Shown here: piece by piece, positions 35,223 to 47,150 of the stretch
Numbering within the stretch: the stretch's first letter is position 1
Layout: every line of letters starts with the position of its first letter
Position numbers and translations under genes: made by a program
The notes under the pieces: model-generated
Seen by the model: the letters and a program-made list of their open reading frames with translations, nothing else
What the model was told of the DNA's origin: nothing
Databases searched by the model: none
Assembly: GCA_030340625.1 (NCBI GenBank)
Contig: JAOPHQ010000652.1
Location: forward strand, 1 to 64,000
Length of the DNA stretch: 64,000 bases
Reading direction: 5' to 3'
Source of the DNA: Merluccius polli
Lineage: Eukaryota > Chordata > Actinopteri > Gadiformes > Merlucciidae

Positions 35223-35738
35223 TAGCCTGGCTCCGCCCGCCTACGTACTTCCGCTCAATTTTCATTTCACTTCAGTACTAAGGTCTGGCAGTGCTGTATG
35301 TTAGAACGATTTCTTTTCCCTCAAATGTGCCTTCCAATCAGCGAACAGGAGGCGCGGCCTGAGAACAGTGACGTAGAGGTTGTGCGCAAATTTCAGTTAT
35401 TGAGCGGAAGTACGGAGGCGGGCGGAGGCTAATGCTAATGCTCACTGCATCTGCCGTTTGTATACTGCGCGCAACGTGGTTTCTGGCGCATGAAATACGT
35501 CACGACCAAACGTTAGCGATTGGTTAAGGCAGATCCAGAGTGGCACTGGGCAGAGCCAATAGGTTTTAAACTTCAACAGCACCCGCCTTCAAGTGAGACA
35601 TCCACTTGAAGGCGGGGCCGCGCCTCCTGTTCGCTGATTGGAAGGCACATTTGAGGGAAAAGACATCGTTCTGCCAGACCTAGTACTGAAGTGAAATGAA
35701 AATTGAGCGGAAGTACGTAGGCGGGCGGAGCCAGGCTA
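35223..35738. mobile_element. Palindromic MITE with 9-bp TSD
   Basis: The terminal inverted repeat TAGCCTGGCTCCGCCCGCC continues through ACGTACTTCCGCTCAATTTT and ACTTCAGTACTA in both arms. Flanks CCTAAATAT (35214-35222 and 35739-35747) are identical. The 9-bp duplication suggests a MULE-type or related superfamily; an 8-bp hAT duplication plus one chance base is possible. Confidence 0.9.
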
Positions 35739-37339
35739 CCTAAATATATAATGCACCCAAAATTAATGTTATGAGCTACAGCTGCATTTTGCCTTCTGTG
35801 AAAAGAGAAGTTAGAAGTGTTAAAAAGCCCATGTTTACAGTAAACTACATATTGGTACAGCTCACACAAATAATTTCTTGTATCACCCAAAAGATCAGGA
35901 AATAACTAATTGGACCTGAGGGAAACTGAGGGAAAGGGAGATTAATGGGCAAATAGTTATTTATTTCAGGTAGACTTTTTTAAAGCAGTACACTAAGCAT
36001 CCCATTTTGCCTGGGAAACATGAAGACTTGAGTCCATGTTAGAATATGGATGTCCAGTCGACGCACACAAAAAAGAAAACCCAGTTATTATCACAACCTG
36101 GAGGAGCCGGCCATGTGTGTAGCTGGAGACACAAAACCCCTCTGTATGAATGACCTTCAACGAAGCCTACTGTTTGTATCCAAACTACACTGCGCACACC
36201 GCACAGCAAGCTCTTAATAACGTGGTCCACCATCCTGGCCCGCTGCTGGGTCTCACTATGTCTCACATGTCCAGCTGCAGCAGCACAATGAAACCATTTG
36301 CTGGTTCCTCCCCAGGTTCAAACCCGTCCATGAATAGCCACACATGACACAGTTCTAGAGAGCAGATTGAGTCACTGGGGACATTACAGCCAAGTGCATT
36401 TTCATTAGGGGGAGGATTGGGTTTACACAGAAGTCAGCTGCTAAGAAATAACATATAGGGTGCGTTATATTTAGGTACTGCCGAACCTAAAAATAATGCA
36501 CCCTTAACTTTTATGTTATGAGCTGCAGCTGCATTTAGCCTTCTATGAAAAGGGTCTATTGTTTCAAGGTGTGTTGAGTCCCATGTTTAAACTACATAGA
36601 CTGTACTGTAATATGTTTCCTCCACATAGATACCTTGTATCATCCAAATGTTCAGGAAATAACTCATGGGACCGCCGCAGGGATTTACTGAGCTATCCGC
36701 CCATAAAAATGAAGAAAGACAACATGCACATACCATTTTTTTAATGTTGCGCAATGTAGTCATCAATCCAATTGGCTTCAGAGTTGGTAAGAACTGTCCA
36801 GTCAGTCAGTCAGTCACACACACACACACACACACAGAAAAACAGTCAATTCGGTGTCTGTTGCAAGAGAAGTCATTCACTTTAGTGACATTGAAAGTGT
36901 CATTAAAATAAACAGGCAAATGAATGGGCAAATAGTAGTATTTATTTCAGGTAGGCAATCTACCAATGAACTCAGGGATTACTGCTTAGCTGTTGAGGCC
37001 TACTTTTTCCTCATAAAAAACCAGTGGCCTATATCATGGGAGCCTTAATCCAACGGAGGAGATGGTGGTATAGCTTCAGTCTAGCCAGCATGAGGCCCAT
37101 GTGACTAGACCATTATTTCAGGAGCCAAGAAAGGTACCTTCAGGGTATAGTGCCTACAACATGCAGTTTGGTCATATTTAGGCCCCACACACTCACACAA
37201 AATGAATATGTGTGTACACATTACAATATCCCTGACAATTCCTGGTATAAACAAACTCCAGTCCGTAGTCTGACTCCTAACCAACCAACCACCTGGGGAA
37301 TAATCCCCCCCCATGAGAAATACGAAGCTGTGTTATTTA

Positions 37340-37341
<2 letters not shown>

Positions 37342-37389
<48 letters not shown>
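37342..37389. repeat. (CA)n microsatellite
   Basis: An uninterrupted CA run of 24 repeats. Confidence 0.95.
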
Positions 37390-37391
<2 letters not shown>

Positions 37392-38575
37392 CTCAAAGTT
37401 CAATGTTTGACCGTCAGATCATCACATATTTCCACACAGATGGCCTGTATCGTCCAAAAGATATGAAATTTGGACTCCAGCAGGGATTTACTGAGCTATA
37501 CCCCCATTAAAATTAAGAGAGCCAACATGCTCGCAATAACTACGTTTACAAGCACACAATACCCTGTTTACTGAGCGTACCCTGAGATTTTGAAAAAACA
37601 TTTACATGGACAACGACCGGCAATACCCCAACCATATTCCTGTATGATAAACGTGTGTAATCCGAAAGAGCCCTCTAGCCAGGTGAAATACGCACGCGTG
37701 CTTTCCCACGCTTATCCCAAACCTCTGGCTACTGCTGAAGATGCCGCTCAATTTATCCTTTGTGTATACATTTATTTTAGCAATTTTACAACACCGAATG
37801 CCATTGCAAACAATTGTGCTACTCCGCATATTACACTATGGAAGACATCCCTAGGTCACTGATAATGCCGATGCCCCATCACAACCTGCAGACAGTGGAT
37901 GAAAGTGCACAGCCAAGATCAATGGGAGGATTATGATGATGGAATTTGATAAGGGAGTGGAAAGAAAACTTCTGAATGTCGCAAATGTCACTTTACAAGT
38001 AATGCAACATAATGGAAACCATCATCAAGCCTTCTGATCCTACAGTCCACACCCCAGTGCCTCTTGTAATGCAGGTTGCCATTGTTTTAACCTAAGGGAG
38101 CAGTGGTGCGCATCGTGTTGTCGCAAACCAGTTCGGTAAGTGAGCGGCTTCCAGAGTTTTTCGACGCTGCCTGACCCGTTCAATGGTCCTGGCAAAGCCA
38201 ATGTCCATCAATCTATCAGCAACAGACTTAAATAAATCACTTAAGATGTGTTGTTTTCCAGGTTATTGACAGAGCATCACATTGTATGACTCTCTAAAGA
38301 GATATACCGCCTTTGTCTTGTCTTGTGACATGGCATCTTCTACGGACAGTGTCAGGGTAAAAAGACACTCTCTTGCCCGGCTGCAGTATAAAGCATTAAA
38401 AGTTTTAGAAATGGCCCCCCCCACCCCACCCAATTCCACCCCTTCATTTGGCTTTTCTGCATGGACTGAAATGACCCAGTTCCATGTCAACAGTGCATTT
38501 CCTAACTGGGTGATTAACATGAAGGACTGGCGTCACACGTCTCTTACTTAACTCTCTTCTGCCTATTCATTTCCT

Positions 38576-38576
<1 letters not shown>

Positions 38577-38625
<49 letters not shown>
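38577..38625. repeat. (CA)n microsatellite
   Basis: An uninterrupted CA run of about 24 repeats. Confidence 0.95.
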
Positions 38626-38626
<1 letters not shown>

Positions 38627-39016
38627 CTCCACCCCGCAGCCGTAGGGTTTTAGCGGTCGTGATAAATGGCTGTCTGTCACATGAGATATTCATCATGGAG
38701 GACCCGGTCATCATCACCACCAAGTAGTCCAGGCTACTCGCATGAAGTGGGTCTACTTCAAATACCGGCCTGTTTATAATAAGTTAGTGACTATTACGGT
38801 AAGTCAAACAAACTGATTGTGAGATGTTAAACGGTTCATCTGTGAATCTGATGCTCCCCCGTACGAGTGGGCCAACAAAGCCTCTCCTCTGTCCTCTGCT
38901 CGCCCCCCCAGAGAGGAGGGGGGGGGGGGGAGAGACACTGACATGTGGTGTCCTTCCCCACAGTGTCCACCTCCATAGTGCAGCACATTATTTCTTCATA
39001 GGCCATAAACTACAAC

Positions 39017-39192
39017 CCCCTGAGTCCTTCACGTTGACCAGCACTGTGGAGAAACACACACACACACACACACCCCTGAATCCTTCACGTTGACCAGCAC
39101 TGTGGAGGAGAAACACACACACACACACACACACACACCCCTGAATCCTTCACGTTGACCAGCACTGTGGAGAAACACACACACACACACAC
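39017..39192. repeat. Three-copy ~60-bp repeat with embedded (CA)n
   Basis: CCTTCACGTTGACCAGCACT plus GTGGAGAAACACAC... occurs three times, each ending in a CA run of different length. One copy has an extra GAG. Confidence 0.92.
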
Positions 39193-39826
39193 AGGCACGG
39201 ACACACAGGCACACACAACACGTGGCTCGCGTCCACTCACGTCCACTTCTGCTTAATTAGATAAAAGCACGATGGCGTAAAAACAAAAAAAGTCGCACGC
39301 CCACATGGTCCCTCCAATGTGACCAGAAAGTGAGGCTATCACGCCATTCACGTGCTGCAAACAAGTCATGCGGCGACTGTTGTTGTGGGGCTTGGGGGTT
39401 AAGATGAGCATGAATCGGGGATTGATAACGCGGCGACATCGATTTGAAATCAATTCAACTCAATCACGCGTGTGCGCAAAAGTTTTACGCACACGCGGTT
39501 TTTTTGTTTCCCCCATTGGCGCTAAATTTAAGCCCAGTCAACAAAGGCGCCGCACAAAGACTTGTGTCTGGGGGGGGGGGGGGGGGGGGGGGACTTAAAA
39601 CCAGTCTAAAGTTACGATTCTTTAAAAACCGTTAAAAATAAATAAATAAAAAAGCAACAACAACAACAACGACTACCAAAATACAAAACAAGCCCTGGAC
39701 ACATGGGTGACGTTCATGTGACTGCTTCAATCCGTGATAAAAAAAAATATAATAAATGAATAAATAATAATAATAATAATAATGATACTTAAAAATGAAC
39801 CAAAACAAAAAAAATAAATGTCCTAC

Positions 39827-40000
39827 CTTGAGATGGGGGTGAAAGATGCAGCGCGCTCCTTGTCCTGAACGCATGTGAGGACACACATGCGCCTGCAGGA
39901 GGAGGAGGAGGAGGAGGAGGAGGGAGCGGCCGCCGTCACACCACTGAGGCAGCTGGGCCCCAGGGGGGATGGAGGAGCGGTACCATGCGGACACTGGGAT
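39827..40000 (-). promoter_or_regulatory. slc29a1: Candidate distal non-coding first exon/promoter of slc29a1
   Basis: On the minus strand a GC-rich block with a (TCC)n run ends at 39827 in CCCATCTCAAG followed by GTAGGA, a strong donor. It faces the acceptor at 33652. It contains several short upstream ATGs and no long ORF. The 6.2-kb intron this implies is plausible for a transporter gene. The pairing is inferred from splice signals and base composition. Confidence 0.45.
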
Positions 40001-40689
40001 TCACGGCCCCATTCAACACTTAGTTTTGAAATGTAAATTCAAGTCTCGAATAATTTGTGTGGCTTAGCTTGAATATTCATAGCCTTTGTGATCTGGACTG
40101 TTGTAACCACTGTTAAATGGTAAATGTGAATGTATGCATTGTATAGGCCTACGTGACATGTAGAAAAACTAGATTAACGACGAACAAATGTGAAATATAG
40201 AAGGTGGGATAACCAAGAGAGAGGGAGAGTACAGTAGAACTACACATTATAAATTTGTCAGTCAAAGCGCCTGACTGAGCACACCTGCTCAGATGGCACA
40301 GATACGCACAACAGGTGCAGCGGCCGCAAAACCAAAAAACCTCCAAGACCAACAGCCACCAGAACCAGGCGTCAATGCCCCTACAGCCTCGTGGACATGA
40401 GACACCGAGCCAAGCACAACCGGCTGAAAGCCACCCGAGACCACCCCCCCAAAAGCTCCCCCATATGGGGTTGAATTTCACACACACACACACACAAACT
40501 AATTGTAGTCATAAATTATGTAACTGAAAAAACTTTCATAGTTGTACTTAAGATTTGTGAACTTGTAGGTTGGCATTTGTAGTTGCTGTAGAAAAAATGT
40601 GTACATTTGTGAATGGGTTTGCAAATTTACACATTTAGACAATTTTGGAATAAATACACAAACAACAGCAAACTTGCATCGTTTCGTCT

Positions 40690-41270
40690 ATCAGAAATAT
40701 ACCAATGTCCGACACAGTGGCGATCAGAAGAGTCGAAGCTCTTGCATTAAATGTATTCAAAACCCTTTTGGATAAGTTAAAACAAGCAGCGGTGACGTTG
40801 CTGGCTGTCAACACGTCAACAGACCACAGCGATGTAGCAGAGTTGTGCATGTATGATTCTTTGATGGGAGTGTTTTCGAGAAGATGTGCTTGGACTTGTG
40901 TTGAATGTTAATTACATGATCACTTGTTGCCAGACTGATTCATGGCTGAAGCCATTTATTTGGATTGTTAATTTGAATAATATGAATGAAATTAATAAGA
41001 GTACTTGTAGCAGATGGTTTGATGTTCAATGTTAAAAGGTTCAATGTCTTTCATTCTGCTACATTAATTAAATCATTTTTGAATGTATCTTTTGAGGTGA
41101 AAAAATAATACATGAAGAATAACAGGTCTATGTAGAAATGTAAGAACGGACTGCCCTATTCTGTGTTAGATAAACAAATTGTGAACACTCTTACTGCACA
41201 GTATTACGGTTCTTTAGTGTTGTTTTTTTATGTTCACATGCAAGTGCTTCAATGCGATAATTACAACCCC
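40690..41270 (+). mobile_element. Relative of the ppa1-intron hAT element (empty-site copy)
   Basis: AACCCTTTTGGATAAGTTAA, GCTGTCAACACGTCAACAG, AGAAGATGTGCTTGGACTT, ACATGATCACTTGTTGC and TTTATGTTCACATGCAAGTG are collinear with 62180-62930. It lacks the 280-bp TTAA MITE and has a single copy of the 60-bp unit. Confidence 0.8.
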
Positions 41271-41649
41271 AACAGACACGACAGGCTGTCTCCACCACAC
41301 CCCATGTCCAAAATCGAGAGCTGAAGCTGGGACACCACAAGCGAACGCCACCCACCAGAAGCCATCGTCAAGCCATCGCTGCTCAGATGAACCGAGGCCT
41401 GGAGGCAATCCTCAACCTCCTGCGCATCACCCCATCACCCACCCACCCTGTACCCCCAGCACTTTTTGATACTTTATGACTTTTACTCCAGTTTTTCTTA
41501 CAGACGACTAACTTACTTACGTATTACTCAACAGAGTAGGCTGTGCTAAAAGATTGGTTTATATCAATTATACTGTGACCCCCTTGCAACCTTGTAAGTC
41601 ACAAGTCTGCCTTGTGATGTAGTGGTACAGTTGAAATCAGGTTAATTTG

Positions 41650-41800
41650 TTAACTGCTGTAACCAGAAGGCTACACATGACACCACAGCCTGTATTTAGA
41701 CTATAACATATATAGAAATCCAGGGGCTGATCCTTAGAGTTGAGCAGCAAAATGTGATTTCTGTCCAATTAGATGTAAATCTAATCGGTTCTCTGGTGAT
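41650..41800. repeat. Duplicate of 43675-43866
   Basis: GCTGTAACCAGA, GGCTACACATGACA, CCAGGGGCTGATCCT and TCTGTCCAATT-GATGTAAAT recur in order about 2 kb downstream. Family not identified. Confidence 0.8.
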
Positions 41801-41896
41801 CTGGGTCGCTGGGTTCTGTTATTAGCCATCATGTTTTTGCAATGTTTCAACCAAGTTTTGCAACCACTAGTGTGTCCGGGCGGATCAGTGCTGTAT

Positions 41897-41899
<3 letters not shown>

Positions 41900-41963
<64 letters not shown>
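41900..41963. repeat. (GT)n microsatellite
   Basis: An uninterrupted GT run of about 32 repeats. Confidence 0.97.
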
Positions 41964-41967
<4 letters not shown>

Positions 41968-42404
41968 CATGTGCACACAGACTGAATAAAACAAATAAGT
42001 AGAGGAAACAACAAAATGAACAATATTTGAGACCCGCCATGAATACCATTCAGGGTTTCTACACATTTTCCATTAAAAAAATCTATTATTTTCCAGACTT
42101 GTTTTTTATTTTTTAACTTCATTCAAAGGTAGAGAAAAGTGAATAAAAAAATATTTTTGATAGAGTTGATGGAGTCAGTCAGGGGAGCTCAGGTTTCCTT
42201 TAGGGGAGGTCAGCCCCCATGGGTCCCCCATAATCCTCCCCCAGGAAATTAAATTTTGTTTACATGTAGCTGGTTTATTTAGGACATATGAATTTTGGGA
42301 AGTTAAAATAAAGGTTTGGAAATGTAAATATTTTTCCAGATTTGTCCACATGTTTTCCCGCATACTGACCTGGAAATTACTTTAGGTAATTAATTAGGTC
42401 TGGT

Positions 42405-43170
42405 GTCACAAGTTGCGCAGGAAGGGGAACCCAAATATAGAGATCCAACTCAGGGTAGGTGCCAAAGGAAGCTTTACTTTATTTAAACAGGCAGCCAGAA
42501 ACAAACGTTACAACAAACAAGGAACCCACAAACTGGGTAGCTGGGGGAGCGAGGCTGGGTAGAGAGGCTGCAGTTGAGAAGCGAGGCTGGGTAGATGGGG
42601 AGTGCAGCTGGGGAGCTGGGAAGCGAGGCTGGGTAGCTGGGAAGTGATGCTGGGTAGCTGGGTAGCTGGGAAGCGAGGCTGGGTAGCTGGGAAGTGACGC
42701 TGGGTAGCTGGGAAGTGACGCTGGGTAGCTGGGGAGCTGGGAAGCGAGGCTGGGTAGCTGGGAAGTGACGCTGGGTAGCTGGGAAGTGAGGCTGGGTGGC
42801 TGAGAAGCAAGTGTCGCAATCCTCTCCAGGATACAGCAAACGAGGCGTTCCTGGCACTCAAAGGTCGCTGCCAGGAACGTGGATAATGGGGAAATCTCTG
42901 CTGGGTTAATTCCTTCTGTCACTGCTTGCGCAGGTAGGTGAACCCAAATGCAGAGACCCGACTTACGGTAGGTGCCAAAAGAGGCATACTTTATGTAAAC
43001 AGGCAGGCAGCCAGAAACAAACCTACAAGGAACTGACAAACTGGGGCAGAAACTAAAGAACTTAAATACATGGAACACAGGTGCACAGCATTACTAATTA
43101 ACAGGTGACAAACGTTACACTAATGGCACAAAGGATAAACAAGGACTGGAGTTGGGGCGGGATCATTACA
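42405..43170. repeat. Paired interspersed repeat flanking a 21-bp minisatellite
   Basis: Two related ~130-bp segments (42410-42535 and 42925-43055) share GAACCCAAAT, GGTAGGTGCCAAA, AAACAGGCAG and CAGCCAGAAACAAAC. This is a common fish repeat, possibly LTR-derived, with the minisatellite lodged between them. Confidence 0.65.
42535..42805. repeat. 21-bp minisatellite GCTGGGTAGCTGGGAAGCGAG
   Basis: About 13 units of GCTGGGTAGCTGGGAAG plus CGAG/TGAC variants. The period is divisible by three, so several reading frames stay open on the minus strand. The resulting Pro/Ser/Leu-rich ORFs are artefacts. Confidence 0.92.
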
Positions 43171-43539
43171 TCTGGACTATGACAATGAGAGAACATTGTT
43201 AATAAGTTGGCGGTGGAGGGTATACATTGCTATTGAGGAGCAGAGACTGAAAGAGTGTGACTGGCAAGTGAATACATTCTGCTCATACCACTCAAGACAC
43301 TCAGCTCAGAGTTTGAGCTCTGCAATGTGCCAGCTGAAACTTTTCCAAAAGCATACCGCACTGCTCACATTGACGTGTGTGTGTATGTGCATGTGTCCAC
43401 CCCAACGTACTCATGAATCCTATTGACAGTCCCAGTTGCTAAGATTCCTGCACTGCTTTGGTGCAACCACAGCTGTCAAACCTATGGCTAGCAGTAGTGG
43501 GCCGATTTATGTGTATGCCCCAACTCACCCCATTTTCTG

Positions 43540-43866
43540 GATCATAACATCTGTCATATCATCCATCATAATAGACCTTGGACTCTGGACTCCTCCAAAT
43601 CATCTGGAGGACGTATCCTCAAGCCTGCAGCTTTCCTGCTGGGATGCCCTGATAAGACCAAGACATCAAGTAAATGTGTTTTCTGCTGTAACCAGAGCAT
43701 GTAGGCTACACATGACAACACAGCACTAGCTGGCCTGTATTGAGAATATAGCGTATATAGAAACCCAGGGGCTGATCCTGAATCTAACTAAATCTAGGCT
43801 TGTAGTTAAGTTAAGCAGCAAAATGGGACTTCTGTCCAATTGGATGTAAATCCAATTGGTTCTCAG
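43540..43866. repeat. Repeat block related to 41.7 kb and 46.13 kb
   Basis: The left part (CATATCATCCATCATAATAG ... GCCCTGATAAGACCAA) matches 46140-46230. The right part matches 41650-41800. Unclassified dispersed repeat. Confidence 0.7.
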
Positions 43867-44378
43867 TTCAAATAGGGATTCCTTAATGTCGGACCGTTGT
43901 GCTGTAGACCTATGGAGCTATGGCATGCTGCATGAAAGCATGTTTACACCAAAGCCCATCAATGTTAAAAGGTTGGTGACATCGGCTCAATTGACAGAGA
44001 GTTTTTCTCTGAGGTCTGTTTGACGGACACAATGCCTTAGGGGCGGTAATGACCCTTCTACTTTCTCCAGCGGTGACCAACAGTCATTTCTGCATCCTGC
44101 ATTCAACATATATAGGTTGTTGTTAGGTAACATTTTGATGTTGAGATCGACCCAGTATTTGCAGCCATGTTTTCTGACGCTGAACTATCAAAATAGGCTA
44201 CACTCAAGAACTACATGCAGAACCTCCAAAGGTCATAAGACAGCGACTATGATTACAAATTAAAACTGTGTCCTCTCTAGAGCCGTTCCCTATGTAGAGA
44301 TGAAGTGCTCATTCTAAGGTAACGAAAACAACAATTCTTATTTCATGGGATTACACACTAATATTTAATTTCTGCCAA

Positions 44379-44426
44379 GGTGCAGTGTGTAGACTTCAGC
44401 TGACGCTAAAGTCTACACACTGTACC
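44379..44426. mobile_element. Hairpin of two abutting MITE ends
   Basis: GGTGCAGTGTGTAGACTT and AAGTCTACACACTGTACC form an 18-bp stem with one mismatch around a 12-nt loop. AAGGTACAGTGTGTAGA is the terminus of a fish MITE family as I recall it, so this is probably an internally deleted copy. Confidence 0.65.
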
Positions 44427-46722
44427 TTAATGACTCGATGGAGCTCCTTGTTTTGACTTCTTGGGTATGGTTTGTACTCGCACACTGTGCTTGAATTAAT
44501 TTGGTCTCTGCCGTTTGCTCACCCATTTATGGCGCACATCCACACCCTGTCTCCACCAGCTATAATAAGACCACTGTGGTTTTGGAAATAAATCATTGGA
44601 GAAGTGCTAGTCTGGCTACCTTCCTTCTAAGCTCATACATAAACCCAGTGGGATGGGTGTTGTGTCACATTGACATAAAGGTTAAATTGGCTCATTTGTT
44701 GACTCTCCCACTGTTTCGTCGGTGCCCTAACCAAGTCTGTGGCTTGCAAAGCCAAACGGGAAAAGTCAATAAACAGTTAAATGCAGAGGTTTTTCTTTCA
44801 ATAAAAAAAGCACCAGAAATCACATTGAAGCAGAAGATGAGGAAGACAGATTGTTTTCTATTTATCAGAACAGTGTGTCCTCCCATCTACCTTTGCTCAG
44901 AACCATCCTAGTGCATTATGCATTATGTTTTCAGACAATGGAAACAATGGTTGTGTGACCCAAGCAAATCAGACTTTCCCATTGTAGCCTGTTCCAGTCT
45001 TGTCATGTATATGTTATTATTATTCTTGGCTTATTCCGTCAACACTTCCATTTCCCACCAACATACAGGATTTAAGTTTACTTAACACTACTGTTACTTA
45101 CTCAACATAGGAATATCCGGTTTGGTGGCATAAGGGGGGGAAGTGTGACCTAAAAGTGGCTTTGGGACCACATACTGAGATTCAAGCTGAGAACATACAG
45201 AGAACAAGGGATTCCAATGCATGGCCTCTTTCACCCCTTGACAGGACAGGGGCAAATATAAGAGAGAAGGGGAGAGGGGGTCTGACCGAATGGGTGGCTA
45301 AAGTAAGTCCCACTTTAAATTCAAGGGACCCAAGAGTCCTGCCTTTGATTCTTATGTTGGATTGGCCCCTGCACTGAAATGCCAAAGATGGGTGGAAAAA
45401 AAAACATCCTTAAAGGGGGTCACAAGGGCAGCCTTACAAATCAAACCCCTCCTCTAATTCCTGATGGGTCACAGGACTGGCCAGGTGTGAACATGTGTAT
45501 GGGACGTGTGGGGCCCGGGCATGCACACATTAGACATGCCGGTTGAGCTAAGCTAAGAATGTGCACAAAGGGGCTCATCGGGTATGAGTAGGTTAGTAGG
45601 CCATCAACAACAATCAACACTGGGCCAAGGGGTTGCATTCACATTCAGTTTACAAGATGTTTCAGATCAGACCTCAAAATGCACCACTAGAAGCAACATA
45701 AATTGTATTGCTAAACCATTTAATTACATTTAATTAGAGTGTGGTACCCCTTTAAAAAAAAACAAGAACAAGTGAAGCCTTTGCTCTACCCCCCTGATTG
45801 ATTGGTTTTGGCCCACTGCTGTATTACTTAACATAACAGGTAGAGGAAGTGCAATCAGTGAGAATGTTCCCTGTCTGCTTACCAGTCGTCAATTCCATTA
45901 CCTATGGCATTGTGATTATCTGTGTTATCCTGTACAAGGGCTAACCATATAATACTGTCCCAGTGAGACTTTTATCTGTTTTTAACATTAGCTCCTGGTA
46001 ACATCTAAATAGATATCCCCTGGTTTTGTATGTCGCAACCTGCTATATGACCTGGAAATTGTGTCTTTGTCTTTCTGTTCCTATGCATCAGAGATGTGGT
46101 AGATATAGCCGTCGACCGCCATCAGTCTCACCCCATCTCCTCAAAAATAACAACCATCATATCTTCCATCATAATAGAGGATTCCTCTGCAGCCTTCCTG
46201 CTGGGGTGCCCTGATAAGACCAAAACATTAAACCGCGGGACACAATGTTTGTTTTGGAAGGTTGTGTCCATTAAGCCATCCTGTTGGCCCATCCAGGGAA
46301 TGATATTTGTTTGTTCTCGGTAGCACAAGAAAAAGGAAGGTATTTGGCAAGCGTGATTGGTGTCACCTTTTAAAGTAATCACACAGGCATACACACGTGT
46401 ACACTTACGCAGACGGTGTCAGTCACTTCCTTTGTGCGTGTTGTTTTTAGTCCTGGATTTAAACACCTCTATAGTATATCTATACTATATCTATATCTAT
46501 ATTCCAGACAAGGTATATAGTCTCAAATCGTGGTGGTTTAAAAGTGTGGTTGAGTATTGCAGTTGTCTAGCCAGGCATCATGGCAGATGCTGTTAAAGCA
46601 ACAGAAAGGACAGATAAAAAAAATTAAAAAACACCAAAAAAAACCCAAGCAAGTAGCACCACCTGCCCACTCTCCTGCCCAGCCTATCCCACACAAACCA
46701 CCACAGAGCAGCTGGCAGCTGC

Positions 46723-46765
46723 TGGCAGCACCCCTCCCACCTCTGAAAGGTGGTGGGAGGGGTGC
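46723..46765. repeat. Hairpin AGCACCCCTCCCACC
   Basis: AGCACCCCTCCCACC is followed after about 10 nt by GGTGGGAGGGGTGCT. The stem is a perfect 15 bp. There is no U-tract, and it is not placed as a terminator. Confidence 0.8.
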
Positions 46766-47045
46766 TTGTTTTTTCAATGCGACTTTTATCGTTGGATCAT
46801 GCCAGGAGGCATTAATTGTCAGGTCTGGACAGTACCAGATCAGATCTTGCTTACATTGTGATCTAATGGGCTAGACCACATCCTGGAGGTGTTCAGGCTT
46901 GCATTCTGATCAGAATGCATAGGTGTGTGGACAGCAATCTGGGCAGACAATTGGCTACGTCATTAAAACCACGTCACACACAGGATTCTCCTGGTATGCA
47001 TGGTATTTACGCATTATAGGCTACTACCGATACTTTGTGCTGAAG

Positions 47046-47150
47046 ATGGATGAAAATAAGTCGTGGGGTTTAACTGAGACACAATAACTGTTGGCGTTAT
47101 GGTCAGATGCCACTGTTCAGGCTAAACTGGAACCGAAATTGCACTTAGTA
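47046..47150 (+). pseudogene. Relic of a Myb/SANT-like DNA-binding domain
   Basis: In one frame: M-D-E-N-K-S-W-G-L-T-E-T-Q-stop-L-L-A-L-W-S-D-A-T-V-Q-A-K-L-E. The pattern W..TET..LL.LWSD..VQ..LE is that of Myb/SANT-like domains (Pfam Myb_DNA-bind_4), common in fish transposon-associated proteins. A TAA interrupts it and homology ends after about 33 codons. Confidence 0.5.

Larger units (their letters stand above)
34930..37520. repeat. Decayed tandem segmental repeat (2-3 copies)
   Basis: Blocks at 35080-35960 and 35990-36660 share CCTGGGAAACATGAAGACTT, GGGTTTACACAGAAGTCAGC, TAATGCACCC, TTATGAGCTGCAGCTGCATT and GGAAATAACT in the same order. A third partial copy (37420-37510) shares CAGGGATTTACTGAGCTAT with 36680. 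Copy 1 contains the 35223-35738 MITE and copy 2 lacks it. Confidence 0.8.

Noticed and set aside
40149..41469. Pro/Gln-rich ORFs near 40.3 and 41.3 kb as a host gene
   Set aside because: Short, compositionally biased, with no splice partners or recognisable domain. Part overlaps a transposon relic.
42479..43078. A 199-aa minus ORF and two overlapping Pro/Ser-rich ORFs
   Set aside because: The 21-bp period keeps several frames open at once. All three frames encode equivalent low-complexity repeats, which is not how a real gene behaves.
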